64,000 nucleotides of DNA, taken from positions 2,463,501 to 2,527,500 of the forward strand of contig JAHQIY010000010.1 in the NCBI GenBank assembly GCA_019054805.1, written 5' to 3'. The DNA is from Brachionus manjavacas. Lineage: Eukaryota > Rotifera > Eurotatoria > Ploima > Brachionidae. The notes beneath the pieces were generated by a model, which had not been told where the DNA came from, did no database searches, and saw only the letters and a program-made list of their open reading frames with translations. Position 1 is the stretch's first letter, and every line of letters starts with the position of its first letter. This document shows, in pieces, positions 45,374-56,393 of the stretch. A program made the translations under genes and the position numbers.

Positions 45374-45864
45374 TTGGACGAATTCGAGGACTGGTTTATC
45401 AACCACAGCTTAGCAACTAACGAAGACACAGGTTTTGGAGATGACGACGTAGATGAAAAGCGATTTGGATTTCTGATAACAAAACGACTCTTTGAAATTC
45501 TAAAAAAACAAGCAAAATTTAGGCCGATGGAACATACAAATTGTTTTGAGAAGGCATGCCAGTATTGATATGTTGCACAGAATATTTGTACCGTCATTTT
45601 CATTCTTATGGAATCAGCGTTTGCCGAAACGAAGCAACCCAAGACTTCAAATTTATCTTCAAGGCTTTGGCAAAGGGTATCGAGCAGTTGCAGGAAACAA
45701 TTAGAGATCACACATTGGTATCCAAACCTTTTTGAGGCATTACATGTGTTCAGATTTAGTCGGTCTTGCAATTTGATTAAAATATGTCAAATCATCAGCA
45801 GCAGATGAACCAATTGTCGAAAACGCAAAAGAGGAAGACCAAATAAGGCAACAGAAGCTTAATT
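45374..45864 (+). pseudogene. Possible MULE-type transposase relic
   Basis: Plus-strand pieces in different frames: a 64-codon acidic ORF (45374-45568) with FLITKRLFEILKKQAKF, then QDFKFIFKALAKGIEQLQETIRDHTLVS (about 45640-45727), and a C-terminal AT-hook-like RKRGRPNKATEA before a TAA near 45862. The middle piece resembles the MULE domain core and the end resembles tails of FLYWCH-MULE transposases. A minus-strand ORF of similar length (45771-45346) overlaps but looks less protein-like. Identification is tentative. Confidence 0.35.
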
Positions 45865-45978
45865 AATTGATTAAAATTCCTTTTTATTTTTTTGACTGTC
45901 TGTTTTTTTAATCAATAATACATTTCATTACAAATTAATAGATTTTACTTTTAATATTTAAATTTTAAATAAATTCAA

Positions 45979-45999
45979 ATACCCTACGACGTAGGGTAT
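45979..45999. repeat. 21-bp palindrome ataccctacg-a-cgtagggtat
   Basis: Perfect 10-bp arms around one base. A half-related cctacgta follows at 46013. It may be an element terminus. Confidence 0.6.
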
Positions 46000-46197
46000 T
46001 ACCATACGAAGGGCCTACGTATGTTTAAAAAATCATTTGGGCAAAAATTACCGTTAGTTAAGGCGGCCATTTCAATATTTACCTAAAAAAGCGAAAGGAA
46101 TTCTGCTAAGTCTTATTTTTTAAATATTCATGATATTTACTTTTGAAGAAAAAAATATCAAAAATAAAATTTATTGCTTTTAAGTATTAAAAATAAT

Positions 46198-49100
46198 CTA
46201 AAATCTATTTTTAATTTTTAAAATAACTGGTATTTTTGGTCTTGCAAAACCAGTACTGTCTATTTCTATTTTTTCTGGCGTTCTATCACAGCACTCAAAT
46301 CTAAAGTTAGCCATAATGTTAGCCAAAGCCAATTTAATTTCCAATATCGCAAATCTCATTCCTAAACAATTTCTCGGTCCATTGCCAAAAGGCAAATAGG
46401 CATTGGTATCTCTATTTTGTTTGTTTTTCTCGTTGAAACGTTCAGGATCAAATTTATCAGGCTCTGGGTAAAGATCAGGATCACGATGCAATGCCCAAAG
46501 TGGCACAACAACCATTTGGCCTTTTTCAATTTTCATTCCTTCATATTCAAAGTCTTCACCAGCAACCCTATCAAGTCTTACAGCTGCAGGAAACATTCTT
46601 AATGTTTCATCAATGATCATTCTCATGTAGGTCATTTCGTTGACCGACTCATAGTTGATTTCTTCATTCTTGAAATTTTTGAATTTAGAAATTAAAAATT
46701 TGATAGAAAAAATTTAAAGTAAAATTTGACATTTCTTTCTAATATTTTAGCTATTTTCTATTTTTTTCTTCTTTTTAATTTTTTCAGTTCATTTTAAAAA
46801 TAATCTTTGTATAAATTTAAAAAAGTTGTAAAAAGGAGTTTTTTGACTAAAAATTTTAGAATTAAAAAACATTTTATATTGTATTTTTTCACTGAAAAAC
46901 TATTTAAATATTAATGTCAAGTCAAATAACTTAAAATAGATGATGCTCTTGGCTTTTTTAATATATTAACATTAAATTCTGACTTTTCAAACCCAAATTT
47001 TTTTCCGGTTTATTTTGACACTCGAATATAATTTTCCTGGCTTGTAGGAAAATATTAATTCCTACAAGTAAAATGAGTGATATCTTTAAAAAAAGCAATG
47101 TCTATCTCAACATAGATTCAAATAATAAATTTAGAAACCCGGAAACTCAATTTCCATCATTAGAAAATGTTCTTTATTTATGGTTTACTGACAAAAGATC
47201 TTATGGTCTTAATATCTTTCAATGAGGGTCTAGAAGGGTTCAATTTGTTCTGTCGCTTAATGGAACAATCAGGGAATATGAGTGAGCAGGATATAGACTT
47301 TATTTATTATTTTAAGAGTAGACTTGCAGATTCAAAGTATCTAAATTTAAAGCAATCGAAATTAGATGATTTTTTGTTAAAAACTAATGAATTTCGTTAA
47401 ATTTTAATTTTTCCAGTTCAAGTTAATTCAGAAATTTAAATTCATAACTTTTATATTCATTCATTCAAACTAAAATAATTTTATTTTTCCACTGTAACAA
47501 ATTATAAATTTTTGAACATTAAATTTTATGTCATTAAAAGTTATCATCAAAATCAACTAGAAAATTTAAACCTATTATTTAGTGATTTTTTCTCTACTAA
47601 TAAAAAAAAATTAAATTCTGAAATTTGATCTTTTCAGAGTTGGGAAACTGATACTGAATAACTGATCAGTATCAGTTAATTTCAGTTATCAGTTAAACTG
47701 AAACTGACCGATAACGTATTTTGAATTAACTGAGACTGACTGAAAACTGTTTTACTATTTATTTGAATTTTTGAAAATTTTTTCGGTTTTAATTTAGTTT
47801 TACACTTATATATTTTTTTGACTAGTTAGTAATGCTTTGCAATAAATAAAAAGCTAATATATACATTATCTAAACCTTTTTTATTTTATTTTATTTGAAA
47901 TAAAGTTCATTTTAAAAATGTCAGAGATTAAGTGAAATAAATGAAAAAACAGAATGCAATATCCTAAGTTATTGGAAAAATCGGTCTAGAGATTTTAAAG
48001 TTTTATCTTTGTTAGTGAGAGATATTTATTCGATTCAAGCCAGCTCGGCACCTATCGAAAAATATTTTTCTGGGTCTTCATTTTTGATGAGACCACATAG
48101 AAGTAGATTCACTTATAAAAATTTATCAAATATAATGTTTCTAAAATGTAATAAAAAATATATGTAAATATCCGTTTTAAATGTTAATTAGACTTTAATT
48201 TTTATAAACTGTTTAATAAATAAACTAATTGTATCATTTTTCTAATTAACTGATTTTTAACTGATAACTGATACCCATTAACTGAGACTGATACTGAACT
48301 GATGCTCGAAAAACTGATACTGACTGAAAACTGATTTTTTTATAACTGATCCCAACTCTGGATCTTTTTATCTTGATCTCAAACTTCAATTTAACAGTTA
48401 AAGTCATTAAAAAAGTAGCAATTCTGCCCGAGTTTCTGTGAAAAAATATAAAAATAATTTTTTTTGAAAAATGCACTTGATGCTGCATCGCAAATTGAGC
48501 AGAGAAGAAAAAAATTAATGATACAAATATGAACCATGACATTTTTTTCATGTTTTATCAATATTGTATGAAATATTTTAATAAAAAAAAAGGAAAAAAG
48601 AAAAATTTTAAAAAATTACGTGATTATTCAAAACTTTGTCAACTTCATCTATCAGTTTCTGCTGTATGTCCTGGTGCTTTGCTAGATTGTATGCGATCAG
48701 ATTAAGAGTTGTGGCAGTTGTTTCCATTCCAGCGATAAGAAACATAGCTGCTTGGGAAAATATCTCAGCGGCTGTGAGACTCTTTTTCAAATATTTTGCA
48801 TCTTTGTAATTCCATTTCATGTCTTCATCATCTGATGAATTCTGCTCATTAATTGTATTGTTTTGCACATTTTTTTCATGTTCTACCATAGATTGGATAA
48901 AATCGTCACGATACTTCAAATGAAAATACATTTCCTCTTTTTAAATTTGATACTAAAATTTTGCATTACTTCTGATTTATTTTTTCTTCTTTGCATAATA
49001 GTAAATGTAAGGGTTTTCAAGAAAGCTATTGATGATTTTGGAATTAACTCCAGCATATTTCTTTTTTGTAAAAAGGTGGCCAATTTAGGAAAAATAACTA

Positions 49101-49982
49101 AAAAAATTAAATCGAAATATTTATGAAAATATTTTTCCTACTTATTAGCATGAATCTTGGATCTTTGGTCATTGAGTCAAGAAAAAGACCCTTTAAATGT
49201 TTGATTATTTCATTGTTTGGTTCATTGATTGAATCGACACTAAATCCAAAGCAACACGAACAAATGACATCCAAAGTAAAACCTTCAAAATAGCTAAGGG
49301 GGAATTGGGTTTTTAAAATCAGAAATTTTATTTACTCTCTTCCATTGAAGCTAGCGCCTTGATTAGCAGCTTTTTTTAGGTGATTATTCAATTGATTCGA
49401 ACACTCCATCATCAATTTTGACATCTAGATTTTTTTTCCAAAAAAATTTTTTCAAAATAAAAAATTCATTTTTTTTTCTTACTGATTTTAGCTTTCCACT
49501 GGTAAATGAAGTCGAAAGAACAGCCCTAATACTTTTCCATTCTTCGTCTTTGATTAAGGACAAAAAATGATCGTACGGTTCAAACATGAGCGCTTCGATC
49601 CGTCTTCTGTTGGTAAAAACACCAAATTCTTTGATTAAAATCAACTTTAAAAGATTTAAATCAGTTGTTTCAACGACAGGGGTTGATCCTTGAAAGTAGC
49701 CAAGAGTCTTGCCATATTTTTGAATCATTATTAAATCATTGTAAGCTAATCCATGCTTTATAATGAGGTTAAAGCTGCCAATAACTGGCAAAGGCTTTGG
49801 ACCTGGTATGTTTAGCTTGGCAAAATGGTTACGCTTATTCAACCATTTCATGATACTTAAATTTTGATCATTAAGTTATAAAATTTTAAATTAAATTCTT
49901 ACATGGATGTAGCTAAAAGAGTCAAGCTTGTGTAGACTAAAATCCAGCTGGTGCTCAGATGAGTATCAAATATTTCAAGCAT
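46198..49982 (-). CDS. Cytochrome P450, CYP3/CYP6-like clan
   Basis: Seven minus-strand exons join in phase: 49982-49903, 49855-49483, 49424-49336, 49293-49142, 49097-48970, 48913-48620, 46668-46198, giving 528 aa, the usual P450 size. Exon 1 encodes an ER membrane anchor; exon 2 the proline hinge (IPGPKPLP) and the FGVFTNRR region. The I-helix is AGMETTATT (residue ~335). The K-helix is ETLR (393-396) and the PERF motif is present. The haem loop is PFGNGPRNCLGMRFA with the haem-thiolate Cys at 473, so all catalytic signatures are intact. The enzyme would be an ER mono-oxygenase for lipids or foreign compounds; I cannot assign a substrate. Introns 1-5 are 44-60 bp, while intron 6 is 1.95 kb because of transposons. 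Confidence 0.92.
47073..47400 (+). mobile_element. pogo/Tigger-type relic, internally deleted, in P450 intron 6
   Basis: An ATG at 47073 begins MSDIFKKSN...RNPETQFPSLENVLYLWF, the CENP-B-type helix-turn-helix. Within 150 bases the sequence jumps to a transposase C-terminal tail (SFNEGLEGFNLFCRLMEQ... NLKQSKLDDFL, in 47167-47400). The DDE catalytic core is absent, so this is a deletion derivative. A short hairpin (cttgtaggaa/ttcctacaag, 47041-47069) lies just upstream. Confidence 0.5.
47635..48360 (+). mobile_element. Non-autonomous hAT element in P450 intron 6, with 8-bp target-site duplication
   Basis: Terminal inverted repeats cagagttggga lie at both ends (47635 and 48360). The target-site duplication gatctttt is exact at 47627-47634 and 48361-48368. 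Many aactgata/tcagttat motifs sit below both ends. Inside, an open frame (about 47916-48167) encodes only the transposase C-terminus: LSYWKNRSRDFKVLSLLVRD and ASSAPIEKYFSG, the hAT dimerisation region. At 726 bp it depends on a transposase supplied elsewhere. Confidence 0.92.
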
Positions 49983-49984
49983 TT

Positions 49985-50660
49985 TAATGATGTAAAAAAA
50001 TTATTTGCTTTTTTTTAAATGAAAACAAAATTTAAATTGAAAAATATTGATTTCAATTTCAATTTATTGTGAAATTAATAAGATAAAGTGAATGCTAAGA
50101 TAAAAAAGAAATTACAAAAAAATCAAAAAAATCTTGAAATTCTTAAAGGTAGATTTTTTAAGCAAAGTTCAATTAAATTTAAAAATAAAGATTTAATAAT
50201 ATTTGAAAAAATATTATAAAACCAGTAAGATAAGGAGATTTTCATAATTCAGTATCAAAATTGAACGAAACATTCTTTACACTTTAATTCTTTAAATTTG
50301 AATATTCGATTTAAACAAAAATACCCGTTACGCTTATTCTTAAATGTCATGTCTTTTTTAAATTTAGTTTTTGGTTTTAAAATCTTTTTTTTTTCTCTAG
50401 TTATTTAATTTAACTGTTTTGATTTTTTAAATCTAAACGAGCTTTTGCTTGAATCATATATAAATATTATATAAATTATTTTTTGCATTTGTTTTCTTTA
50501 TTTTCACCAAAAAAATAATGTATAAACAACCCTGTTCATGTCTGGTATATGTTCTTCGACATCAAATATTTTTTAATATATATCTTATAAAATTTTTCAA
50601 TAAATTTTTAATAACCTAACTAGTCTAGACCGAATAAACACTAGGTTCCTGTTTCATCTC
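49985..50660. other. AT-rich intergenic region upstream of the P450
   Basis: No ORF or repeat recognised. It presumably holds the P450 promoter; a TATATAAATATTATATAAA stretch at about 50457-50475 is far upstream. Confidence 0.45.
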
Positions 50661-50669
50661 TGGCTACGT

Positions 50670-50860
50670 CACTATTGAAGAACCATGTTTGGTAAACGTG
50701 TTCCTTTCATTTTTAGTACATGTCCAAGCCACCAAAGTATTTTATTCTTAATGCATTGGCTTATTATTGTGTATGTATGTTTTCCTTTGTGTCTATTTAT
50801 AGCTTTTCTGAAGTGTTTCATCCATCATTTTGTAAAAAGCCAAACATCATATTTGTGATT
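50670..50860 (-). pseudogene. LINE ORF2 C-terminal fragment
   Basis: The minus strand encodes NKILWWLGHVLKMKGTRLPN, a classic pattern from the region after the RT of LINEs (WLGHVxRM). It ends at a stop near 50678. Too short to place in a clade. Confidence 0.55.
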
Positions 50861-50861
50861 A

Positions 50862-50950
50862 CAGTCAAATCTCTTTAATCCGGCCTTCGATGTCTCGGAA
50901 AACTCGGTAATTCGAAGGAAATCGACCGAAAAAAACCTGTTTATGTAAAA
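50862..50950 (+). mobile_element. Tigger/pogo-like terminal sequence
   Basis: It begins cagtcaaatctctttaatcc after a TA and continues with cggtaattcgaagg, as in pogo/Tigger termini. A similar motif (agtcaaattctcttatccga) recurs at 50983. No opposite end found, so probably a truncated or solo end. Confidence 0.4.
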
Positions 50951-51469
50951 TACATGGAATTTTTTTTCTTTAATTTGGCTAAGTCAAATTCTCTTATCCG
51001 ACCAATTTTTTTTTCAAAGAATTGAAAAAAAATGCAATTTATTTAAGAAAAATTTGCTAGTTAATTTTTTCTTGTGTTTTTATTTAAATTTTTATTATTT
51101 TTCTTAATTATGATAAAATGAAAGATAAAACAAACAGAAAAAAAAAAGAGATATTACTCGACCAGAAACAATAAATATGTAATTATTATAATTCAATGAT
51201 AGATAAATCAATTAAAATAACACAAGCAAAGTTACTTGTAAAATTTAACCAATATTTAAATTTTGATATTAGTAAATCAACTATGATTAACTAATAAGCT
51301 CAAATTCAGTAAATTAGAAAAAAAATTAACTTTAGACAATTTTATTTAAAAATAATTAAGAACAGTTTTTACTTTAATTAGAATTAGACTTGTTTTATTT
51401 TTATGATTATCAATAAATTTATTTTTTAACTCTTTATTCTTCAATCCGGAATAATTAAAATTAGTGTTG

Positions 51470-52300
51470 GGCCGACATAACGATGATATTAATAACGTAA
51501 GACCGATTACAATATCCGATACGATAGCCAATGTTTTCGAAAAATACGTTCTTCACCGACTAGGAGAAACACACCAAGATCCTCAAACACAATTTGGCTT
51601 TAAATAAAAAAGTTCTACCAACCATGGTATCTTTACACTGACAGAAACCATTGAACACTTTAAAATGAAGAAAAATAAGCTCTTTATATGTGCAATAGAC
51701 GCAAATAAAGCCTTTGATAAAGTAAATAGAGAAATAGTGCTTAAAAGACTGATAGGAAAAATTGATCCTGAAATTTGGAGAGTGCTCAAAACTATACGGT
51801 GAATCAATTGCAATCGTTCAGAACAAAAATGAAATTTCTTCAATTTTCAAAAATACTGTAGGCGTTAAACAAGGCGGTCCATTGTCACCAAAACTCTTTT
51901 CGATATACGTAGATGATCTAATCAATGAAATAATGGACACTGATCTTATCGTAGATATAGATGGAATCAAAACAGGCATACTAATGTATGCCGATGATTT
52001 ACTTTTAATGACTGGCTCAATAAAAAAAACGGGAAAAGTATTAAAGGAGTGTGAGAATTTAGGGATCCGGCTTTGCATTATTTTTGGGCGAAATTTTGGA
52101 ATATTATTTAATATTTATAAATACTTTCTGTAAAATTAATTGTGTTTAACCTAAACCCTAACGTTTTTAATTTTTTTCTTTTTTTTTATCTTATTTAACT
52201 TTATTTTTAATTTTATTAATTTTTTAATAAAATTAATGTTTTTCTTCATTTTTTGTATTTTTATTTTGACACAGTACAGATTTAAAAATTAATAAAAAAA
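51470..52300 (+). pseudogene. LINE reverse-transcriptase fragment with 3' tail (CR1/Jockey-like)
   Basis: Frames in succession encode PITISDTIANVFEKYVLHRL, AIDANKAFDKVNREIVLKRL, GVKQGGPLSPKLFSIYVDDL and ILMYADDLLLM (the catalytic box is at about 51987). There is a stop near 51607 and a frameshift near 51795. The C-terminal part is lost. A T-rich 3' region ends in tgacacagtacagattta (52267-52284) and a short ttaataaaa tail, the same 3' end as the LINE at 56206. The RT copies LINE RNA at a nicked target. Confidence 0.75.
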
Positions 52301-52349
52301 ATTATAGCATTGCTTCTTTGATTGGCATTTTAGAATTAGCCTTTAAGGT

Positions 52350-54985
52350 TTTTCATCTAGGTTTTTTAAAAAAAAGGATGAACAACTTAAAAGAGTTATT
52401 GTTGAAAAATTTAAAGTAAGAGAATTAAAAAACCATAATAAAGACGCACTCTCTAGACATAATTCTTCTATTTCAGACACTTCTTCAATAAAATCTAATA
52501 ATTTTAGAATAGAAAATAAAAATGTTTTTAGAAACTTAAACAGATCAATTTTAAAAAATAAGTCTAAAAACAATAAATATAATCCTAATTCTTATTTTAA
52601 AAATAATTCAAATAATTTTAAAAATAATTCAAATACTTCTAAATATAAAAATCCTCTATCTGAAGAAGAAATTAATTCTGAAAAGAGTCAAATTAAAGAT
52701 TTTAAATTTAAAAAAGAAATTATCAACATCATAAACAAGTAAATTTTCGGAAGGATCACCCATTAAACAAAAGATCTTAATTGAATCTAATTTAGATATT
52801 TATAAAATAGGCCAAAGAGTTTTTCAAATAGGTGACATAAATTTAAATGTTGAATATTTAAATAATATAATTAATATACTTGACTTTGGTTTCAAATTTA
52901 TACCTTGTTTCCACTTAAATAACTATCACCTTTTTAAAAATCTCATCTATAGTTTTTCTAAGGAACTATCTAATTAAATAGACAAATTTTTTTGAAAAAT
53001 AATACTGGTTTCACTGAGAATCTAACTTATGAAATTAATACTAAATTAAATTGTGACTCACTAGATTGCTTTTTTAAATTTTTTAAAAAAGAAAATTTTA
53101 AAAATAGACATTTCCCATTATTATTTGAAACTTTAATTTTTGAATTAGAGTTTTTTGAAAAAATAAGGGAAGTACAATTTAATCATAAATTTAATATTAG
53201 TGAACAACAAATTAATTTCTTAAAAAAATTTTCACTAGAAAAACCTTTCAAGGTTATTGAATGTGATAAGAATATTGGATCATCAATAATTTCTAATGAA
53301 AATTATTCTCAATTATTAAATGAACATTTAAATAATAATGTTTCATACATAAAATTAAACTTTGATCCTTTAAATTCTACAATTTTAGAAATAAATTTAA
53401 AAATCGAAAAATTGTTTAAAGAGGAACTTATTTCTAAAAAACTTTTTGATCTATTAGAAATTGAAAAAGATTCAAAATTAGGCTCCTTTAGAATTCTACC
53501 AAAACTTCATAAACATAAATTTAATATTAGACCTTTAATTAATTGTAAAAACCATCCTACTTCTAAATTAGCATTTTTGTTAGATATGATTATTCAACCT
53601 TTTGTTAAAAAAACTAGTTCTTTTATCCAAGATACTCAAAACTTAATTCAAAAACTTGACTCAATTAAATTTCCAGAAAATAGTGAGTTATATTCGTGCG
53701 ATTTTGAGTCTCTTTATTCAAATATTGATCATAGAGATGCACAATTTATCATATGTGATTTTATGAAAGATAAAATAGAATCTAAACACTTAAATATTCA
53801 AGCTTTTGCTACAATTCTTAACTTAGTTCTAAATAACAACGTATTTAAAAGGTCGGACAATTTTTATAAACAAGTTGTTGGAATAGCTATGGGTTCAAAA
53901 TGTGGCCCTTCAATTGCAAATTTATTTCTTTCTATTAATGAAACAAAATGGTTAGCAATAAATTTACCACTTCATTATTCAAGATTCATAGATGATATTT
54001 TTATAAAATCAGTAAATGGAATTTCTAACCTAGAATCAGCTTTTGGTAATTTTGAACTTAATATTATTAAAAGTAATCCAGTGATTTTTCTAGATTTAAA
54101 TATATATTTTGATATGATCACTTGTAAACTTAATTTTAGTTTATATATAAAACCAACAAATACTTTTTGCTTTTTACTCTTTTCATCAAATCATCCTGAA
54201 ATTATATTTGATAATATTCCAAAATCTATTTTTATAAGAGTAAGAAGAATTTGTTCATCTTTAATAGATTATTTATCATTTGCTAGACTCTATACATTTG
54301 AGTTAGTTAAAAGTGGATATTCCTTTAAAATTGTTTGTTCTCAATCACGAATGGTTAGTAATATCCCTAGGAAAGACTTAATTCCATAAAAAAAAAAGAA
54401 AAAATTTGTAAATCAAAACAATATTTATCTTTGCATTGAATATGATAGGAATATAAAAAATTTAAAAAGCTTAATTAAAAATGTTTGGAATCACTCTTTT
54501 AAAGATCATCCTGTATTAAAAAATGCTCAATTATTAATTCTTAATAAGATGCAATTAAATTTAGGATCAATTTTAATCCATAATTTTCCTTTTCCTAAAG
54601 TGGAACATTTTTCTTTCAAGAAATGTCAAGACCTGAACTGCTTAGTCTGTAGATTTTCTAATGAAGATTTTAAAATTTATCTAAAAGAACAATTTTTTTC
54701 TACCGATTGAGTCTAAGTCTAGTTGTAACTCAACTGATTGTGTCTACATTATTTTCTGTATTAAATGCAAAGTCTACTATATTGGACAAACAAATTGTTT
54801 TAAAAGAAGATTTAATGAACATTTAAACGGTATACAAAAATATACTCCATATGTAAATCACAAATCAAATGTTTCAATTCATTTTAACTTGAATGAACAC
54901 GATTTTACAGTAGATTTACGTTTTTTTATTTACAAGAAGACCAAAAAAATGATCTCCTTAATGAAATAAAAATTGATATATCATT
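52350..54985 (+). pseudogene. Penelope-like element: RT plus GIY-YIG endonuclease, nearly complete
   Basis: An Asn/Lys/Ser-rich N-terminal frame (52360-52743) and a second frame (52758-52977) lead to the 465-codon RT frame (52992-54389). It has LPKLHKHKFNIRPLI, YSCDFESLYSNID, GIAMGSKCGPSIANLF and FIDDIF, all typical of Penelope-like RTs rather than LTR or LINE types. After one TAA (54388-54390) the same frame continues through a Cys-rich linker (KKCQDLNCLVC) to a TGA at 54708. The next frame holds the GIY-YIG endonuclease: VYIIFC, VYYIGQT, RRFNEH (about 54724-54825). A late frameshift near 54930 precedes the likely catalytic Glu. Only about three lesions separate it from an intact element. 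Confidence 0.88.
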
Positions 54986-55405
54986 AGTTAAGATTCGAAA
55001 TAAACATGGTGATAGAATAGCTATTAGCTGTTATTATATAAGAGTAAAAGAAAGAATTGAGTTTAAACTAATTTACTCATCTGATAAGTTTTCTTCAGAG
55101 CTTCTTTGTATTAAGATTAGCTCAAGAAATACACAATTTTTTATTTTTTTTCTCTACAATCCACCAAAAATTGAACCAACTTTCGAACTTTTCCTTAATA
55201 TCTTAAAGAAATCTGGAAAATTTATAATTGGAGGTGATCTGAATGCGAAGACTTAAAGTCTAGGTTGTTTGAGAGAAAATGAGAATGTCCTTATCTTGGA
55301 GAAAACTATTAACCAGCTCAACCTCTCAGTAATTAATGATAAAACACCAACATTTAATAGATTTAAGACAGAATATCATTTTGTCCTAGATATTTTTTAA
55401 TACCG
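54986..55405 (+). pseudogene. LINE apurinic-type endonuclease fragment
   Basis: The reading frames show NKHGDRIAISCYY, ELLCIKISSRNTQFF, LYNPPK, then IIGGDLNAKT and LSVINDKTPTFNRF...LDIF: the ordered motifs of the exonuclease/endonuclease domain of CR1/Jockey-type LINE ORF2. A TAA follows DLNAKT. The start abuts the Penelope-like element's end near 54980. Confidence 0.7.
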
Positions 55406-56245
55406 TCCTAAATCTCAGATAGAGTTTTTGTGTTTAAAGTTCTGATAGACAATGATATGTCAAAAGTTTTTGAATCTGGCTTACCAAAAAATATTGTAGC
55501 GTTAATCAAGGAACAAATAAAAGTAAGAAGACTTTTCCAAAAATCTAGATTTCCTTCTCTTAAGGTAGTCTTTAATAAGCTAACATCTGAGCTAAGTCTC
55601 ATTTTAATCAAAAAAATACAAATTATTCGAAATTCAGCAGTTCGATATATTTTGAAGCTGAAATATGACACTTCGTCCAATTTAATGAACCAAGAGGGTT
55701 TTAATAAACTTAAACTACTAACTAGGGTTGGTCGACCGGTTTCTGGTCAAACTGGTTCGATTTTTCAAACCGGTTTTTTTTTTAAAACTACAAGCAATTC
55801 AGAACACAGCAGTAAGATCTATCTTTAAGTTAAAATATGATACTCCCTCCAACATCGTGTATCATGAAGCTTTTGATAAACTTAAATTACTAACAGTCTC
55901 AAATCGGCTTTTTGAGTTGAGTGAGAGATATGTCAGGGCAGGTTTGAGTCATTCTGTTCCAAGAATATAAAGAAGGTTTTGAATCAAGATTTATCGAATT
56001 CCAACTCCATGGTGTAAATGCTACCTTAAATTTTTTCTTTTTTTCCTTAACTATCAAATATTTAAACATGTCTAACCGCTTACTATTTTTACTTAACGTT
56101 TTCAATTTTTTTACTTTTTTTTTTATCTTATTTAACTTTATTTTTAAGCCTATTTTTAATTCTATTTATTTTAAATTTTTTTCTTCATTTTTTATATTTT
56201 TATTCTGACACAGTACAGATTTACAAACAAATAAAAAAATAAAAA
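55406..56245 (+). pseudogene. LINE ORF2 C-terminus with internal duplication and 3' tail
   Basis: The LINE continues after loss of the RT core. 55430-55735 and 55785-55970 each encode a version of the post-RT region (IIRNSAVRYILKLKYDT / AIQNTAVRSIFKLKYDT, then LKLLTVSNRLFELSERYV), so this C-terminal segment is duplicated with about 60 bases of unrelated sequence between. The T-rich 3' region ends with tgacacagtacagattta (56206-56223), identical to the LINE at 52267. Confidence 0.65.
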
Positions 56246-56393
56246 TAAACATATAAAAATAATCTTAGAATAAAATTTTAAAGTTAAAGAATTTTTAGTT
56301 GACCTGGACATATAAAGAATTTTTGAAAATTTTTGTCATTTAAAGAAATTTTGTCAATGGTTTAGTCTCGTAAAACGTACACATCATCCAATT

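Noticed and set aside
45346-45771. 141-codon minus-strand ORF as a gene
   Set aside because: Cys/Phe/Ser-rich composition typical of an antisense frame, and the plus strand carries transposase-like and AT-hook-like pieces. The choice is not certain.
48246-48551. 101-codon minus-strand ORF inside P450 intron 6
   Set aside because: It spans the hAT right end and intron sequence, and a P450 exon-exon join in phase skips it.
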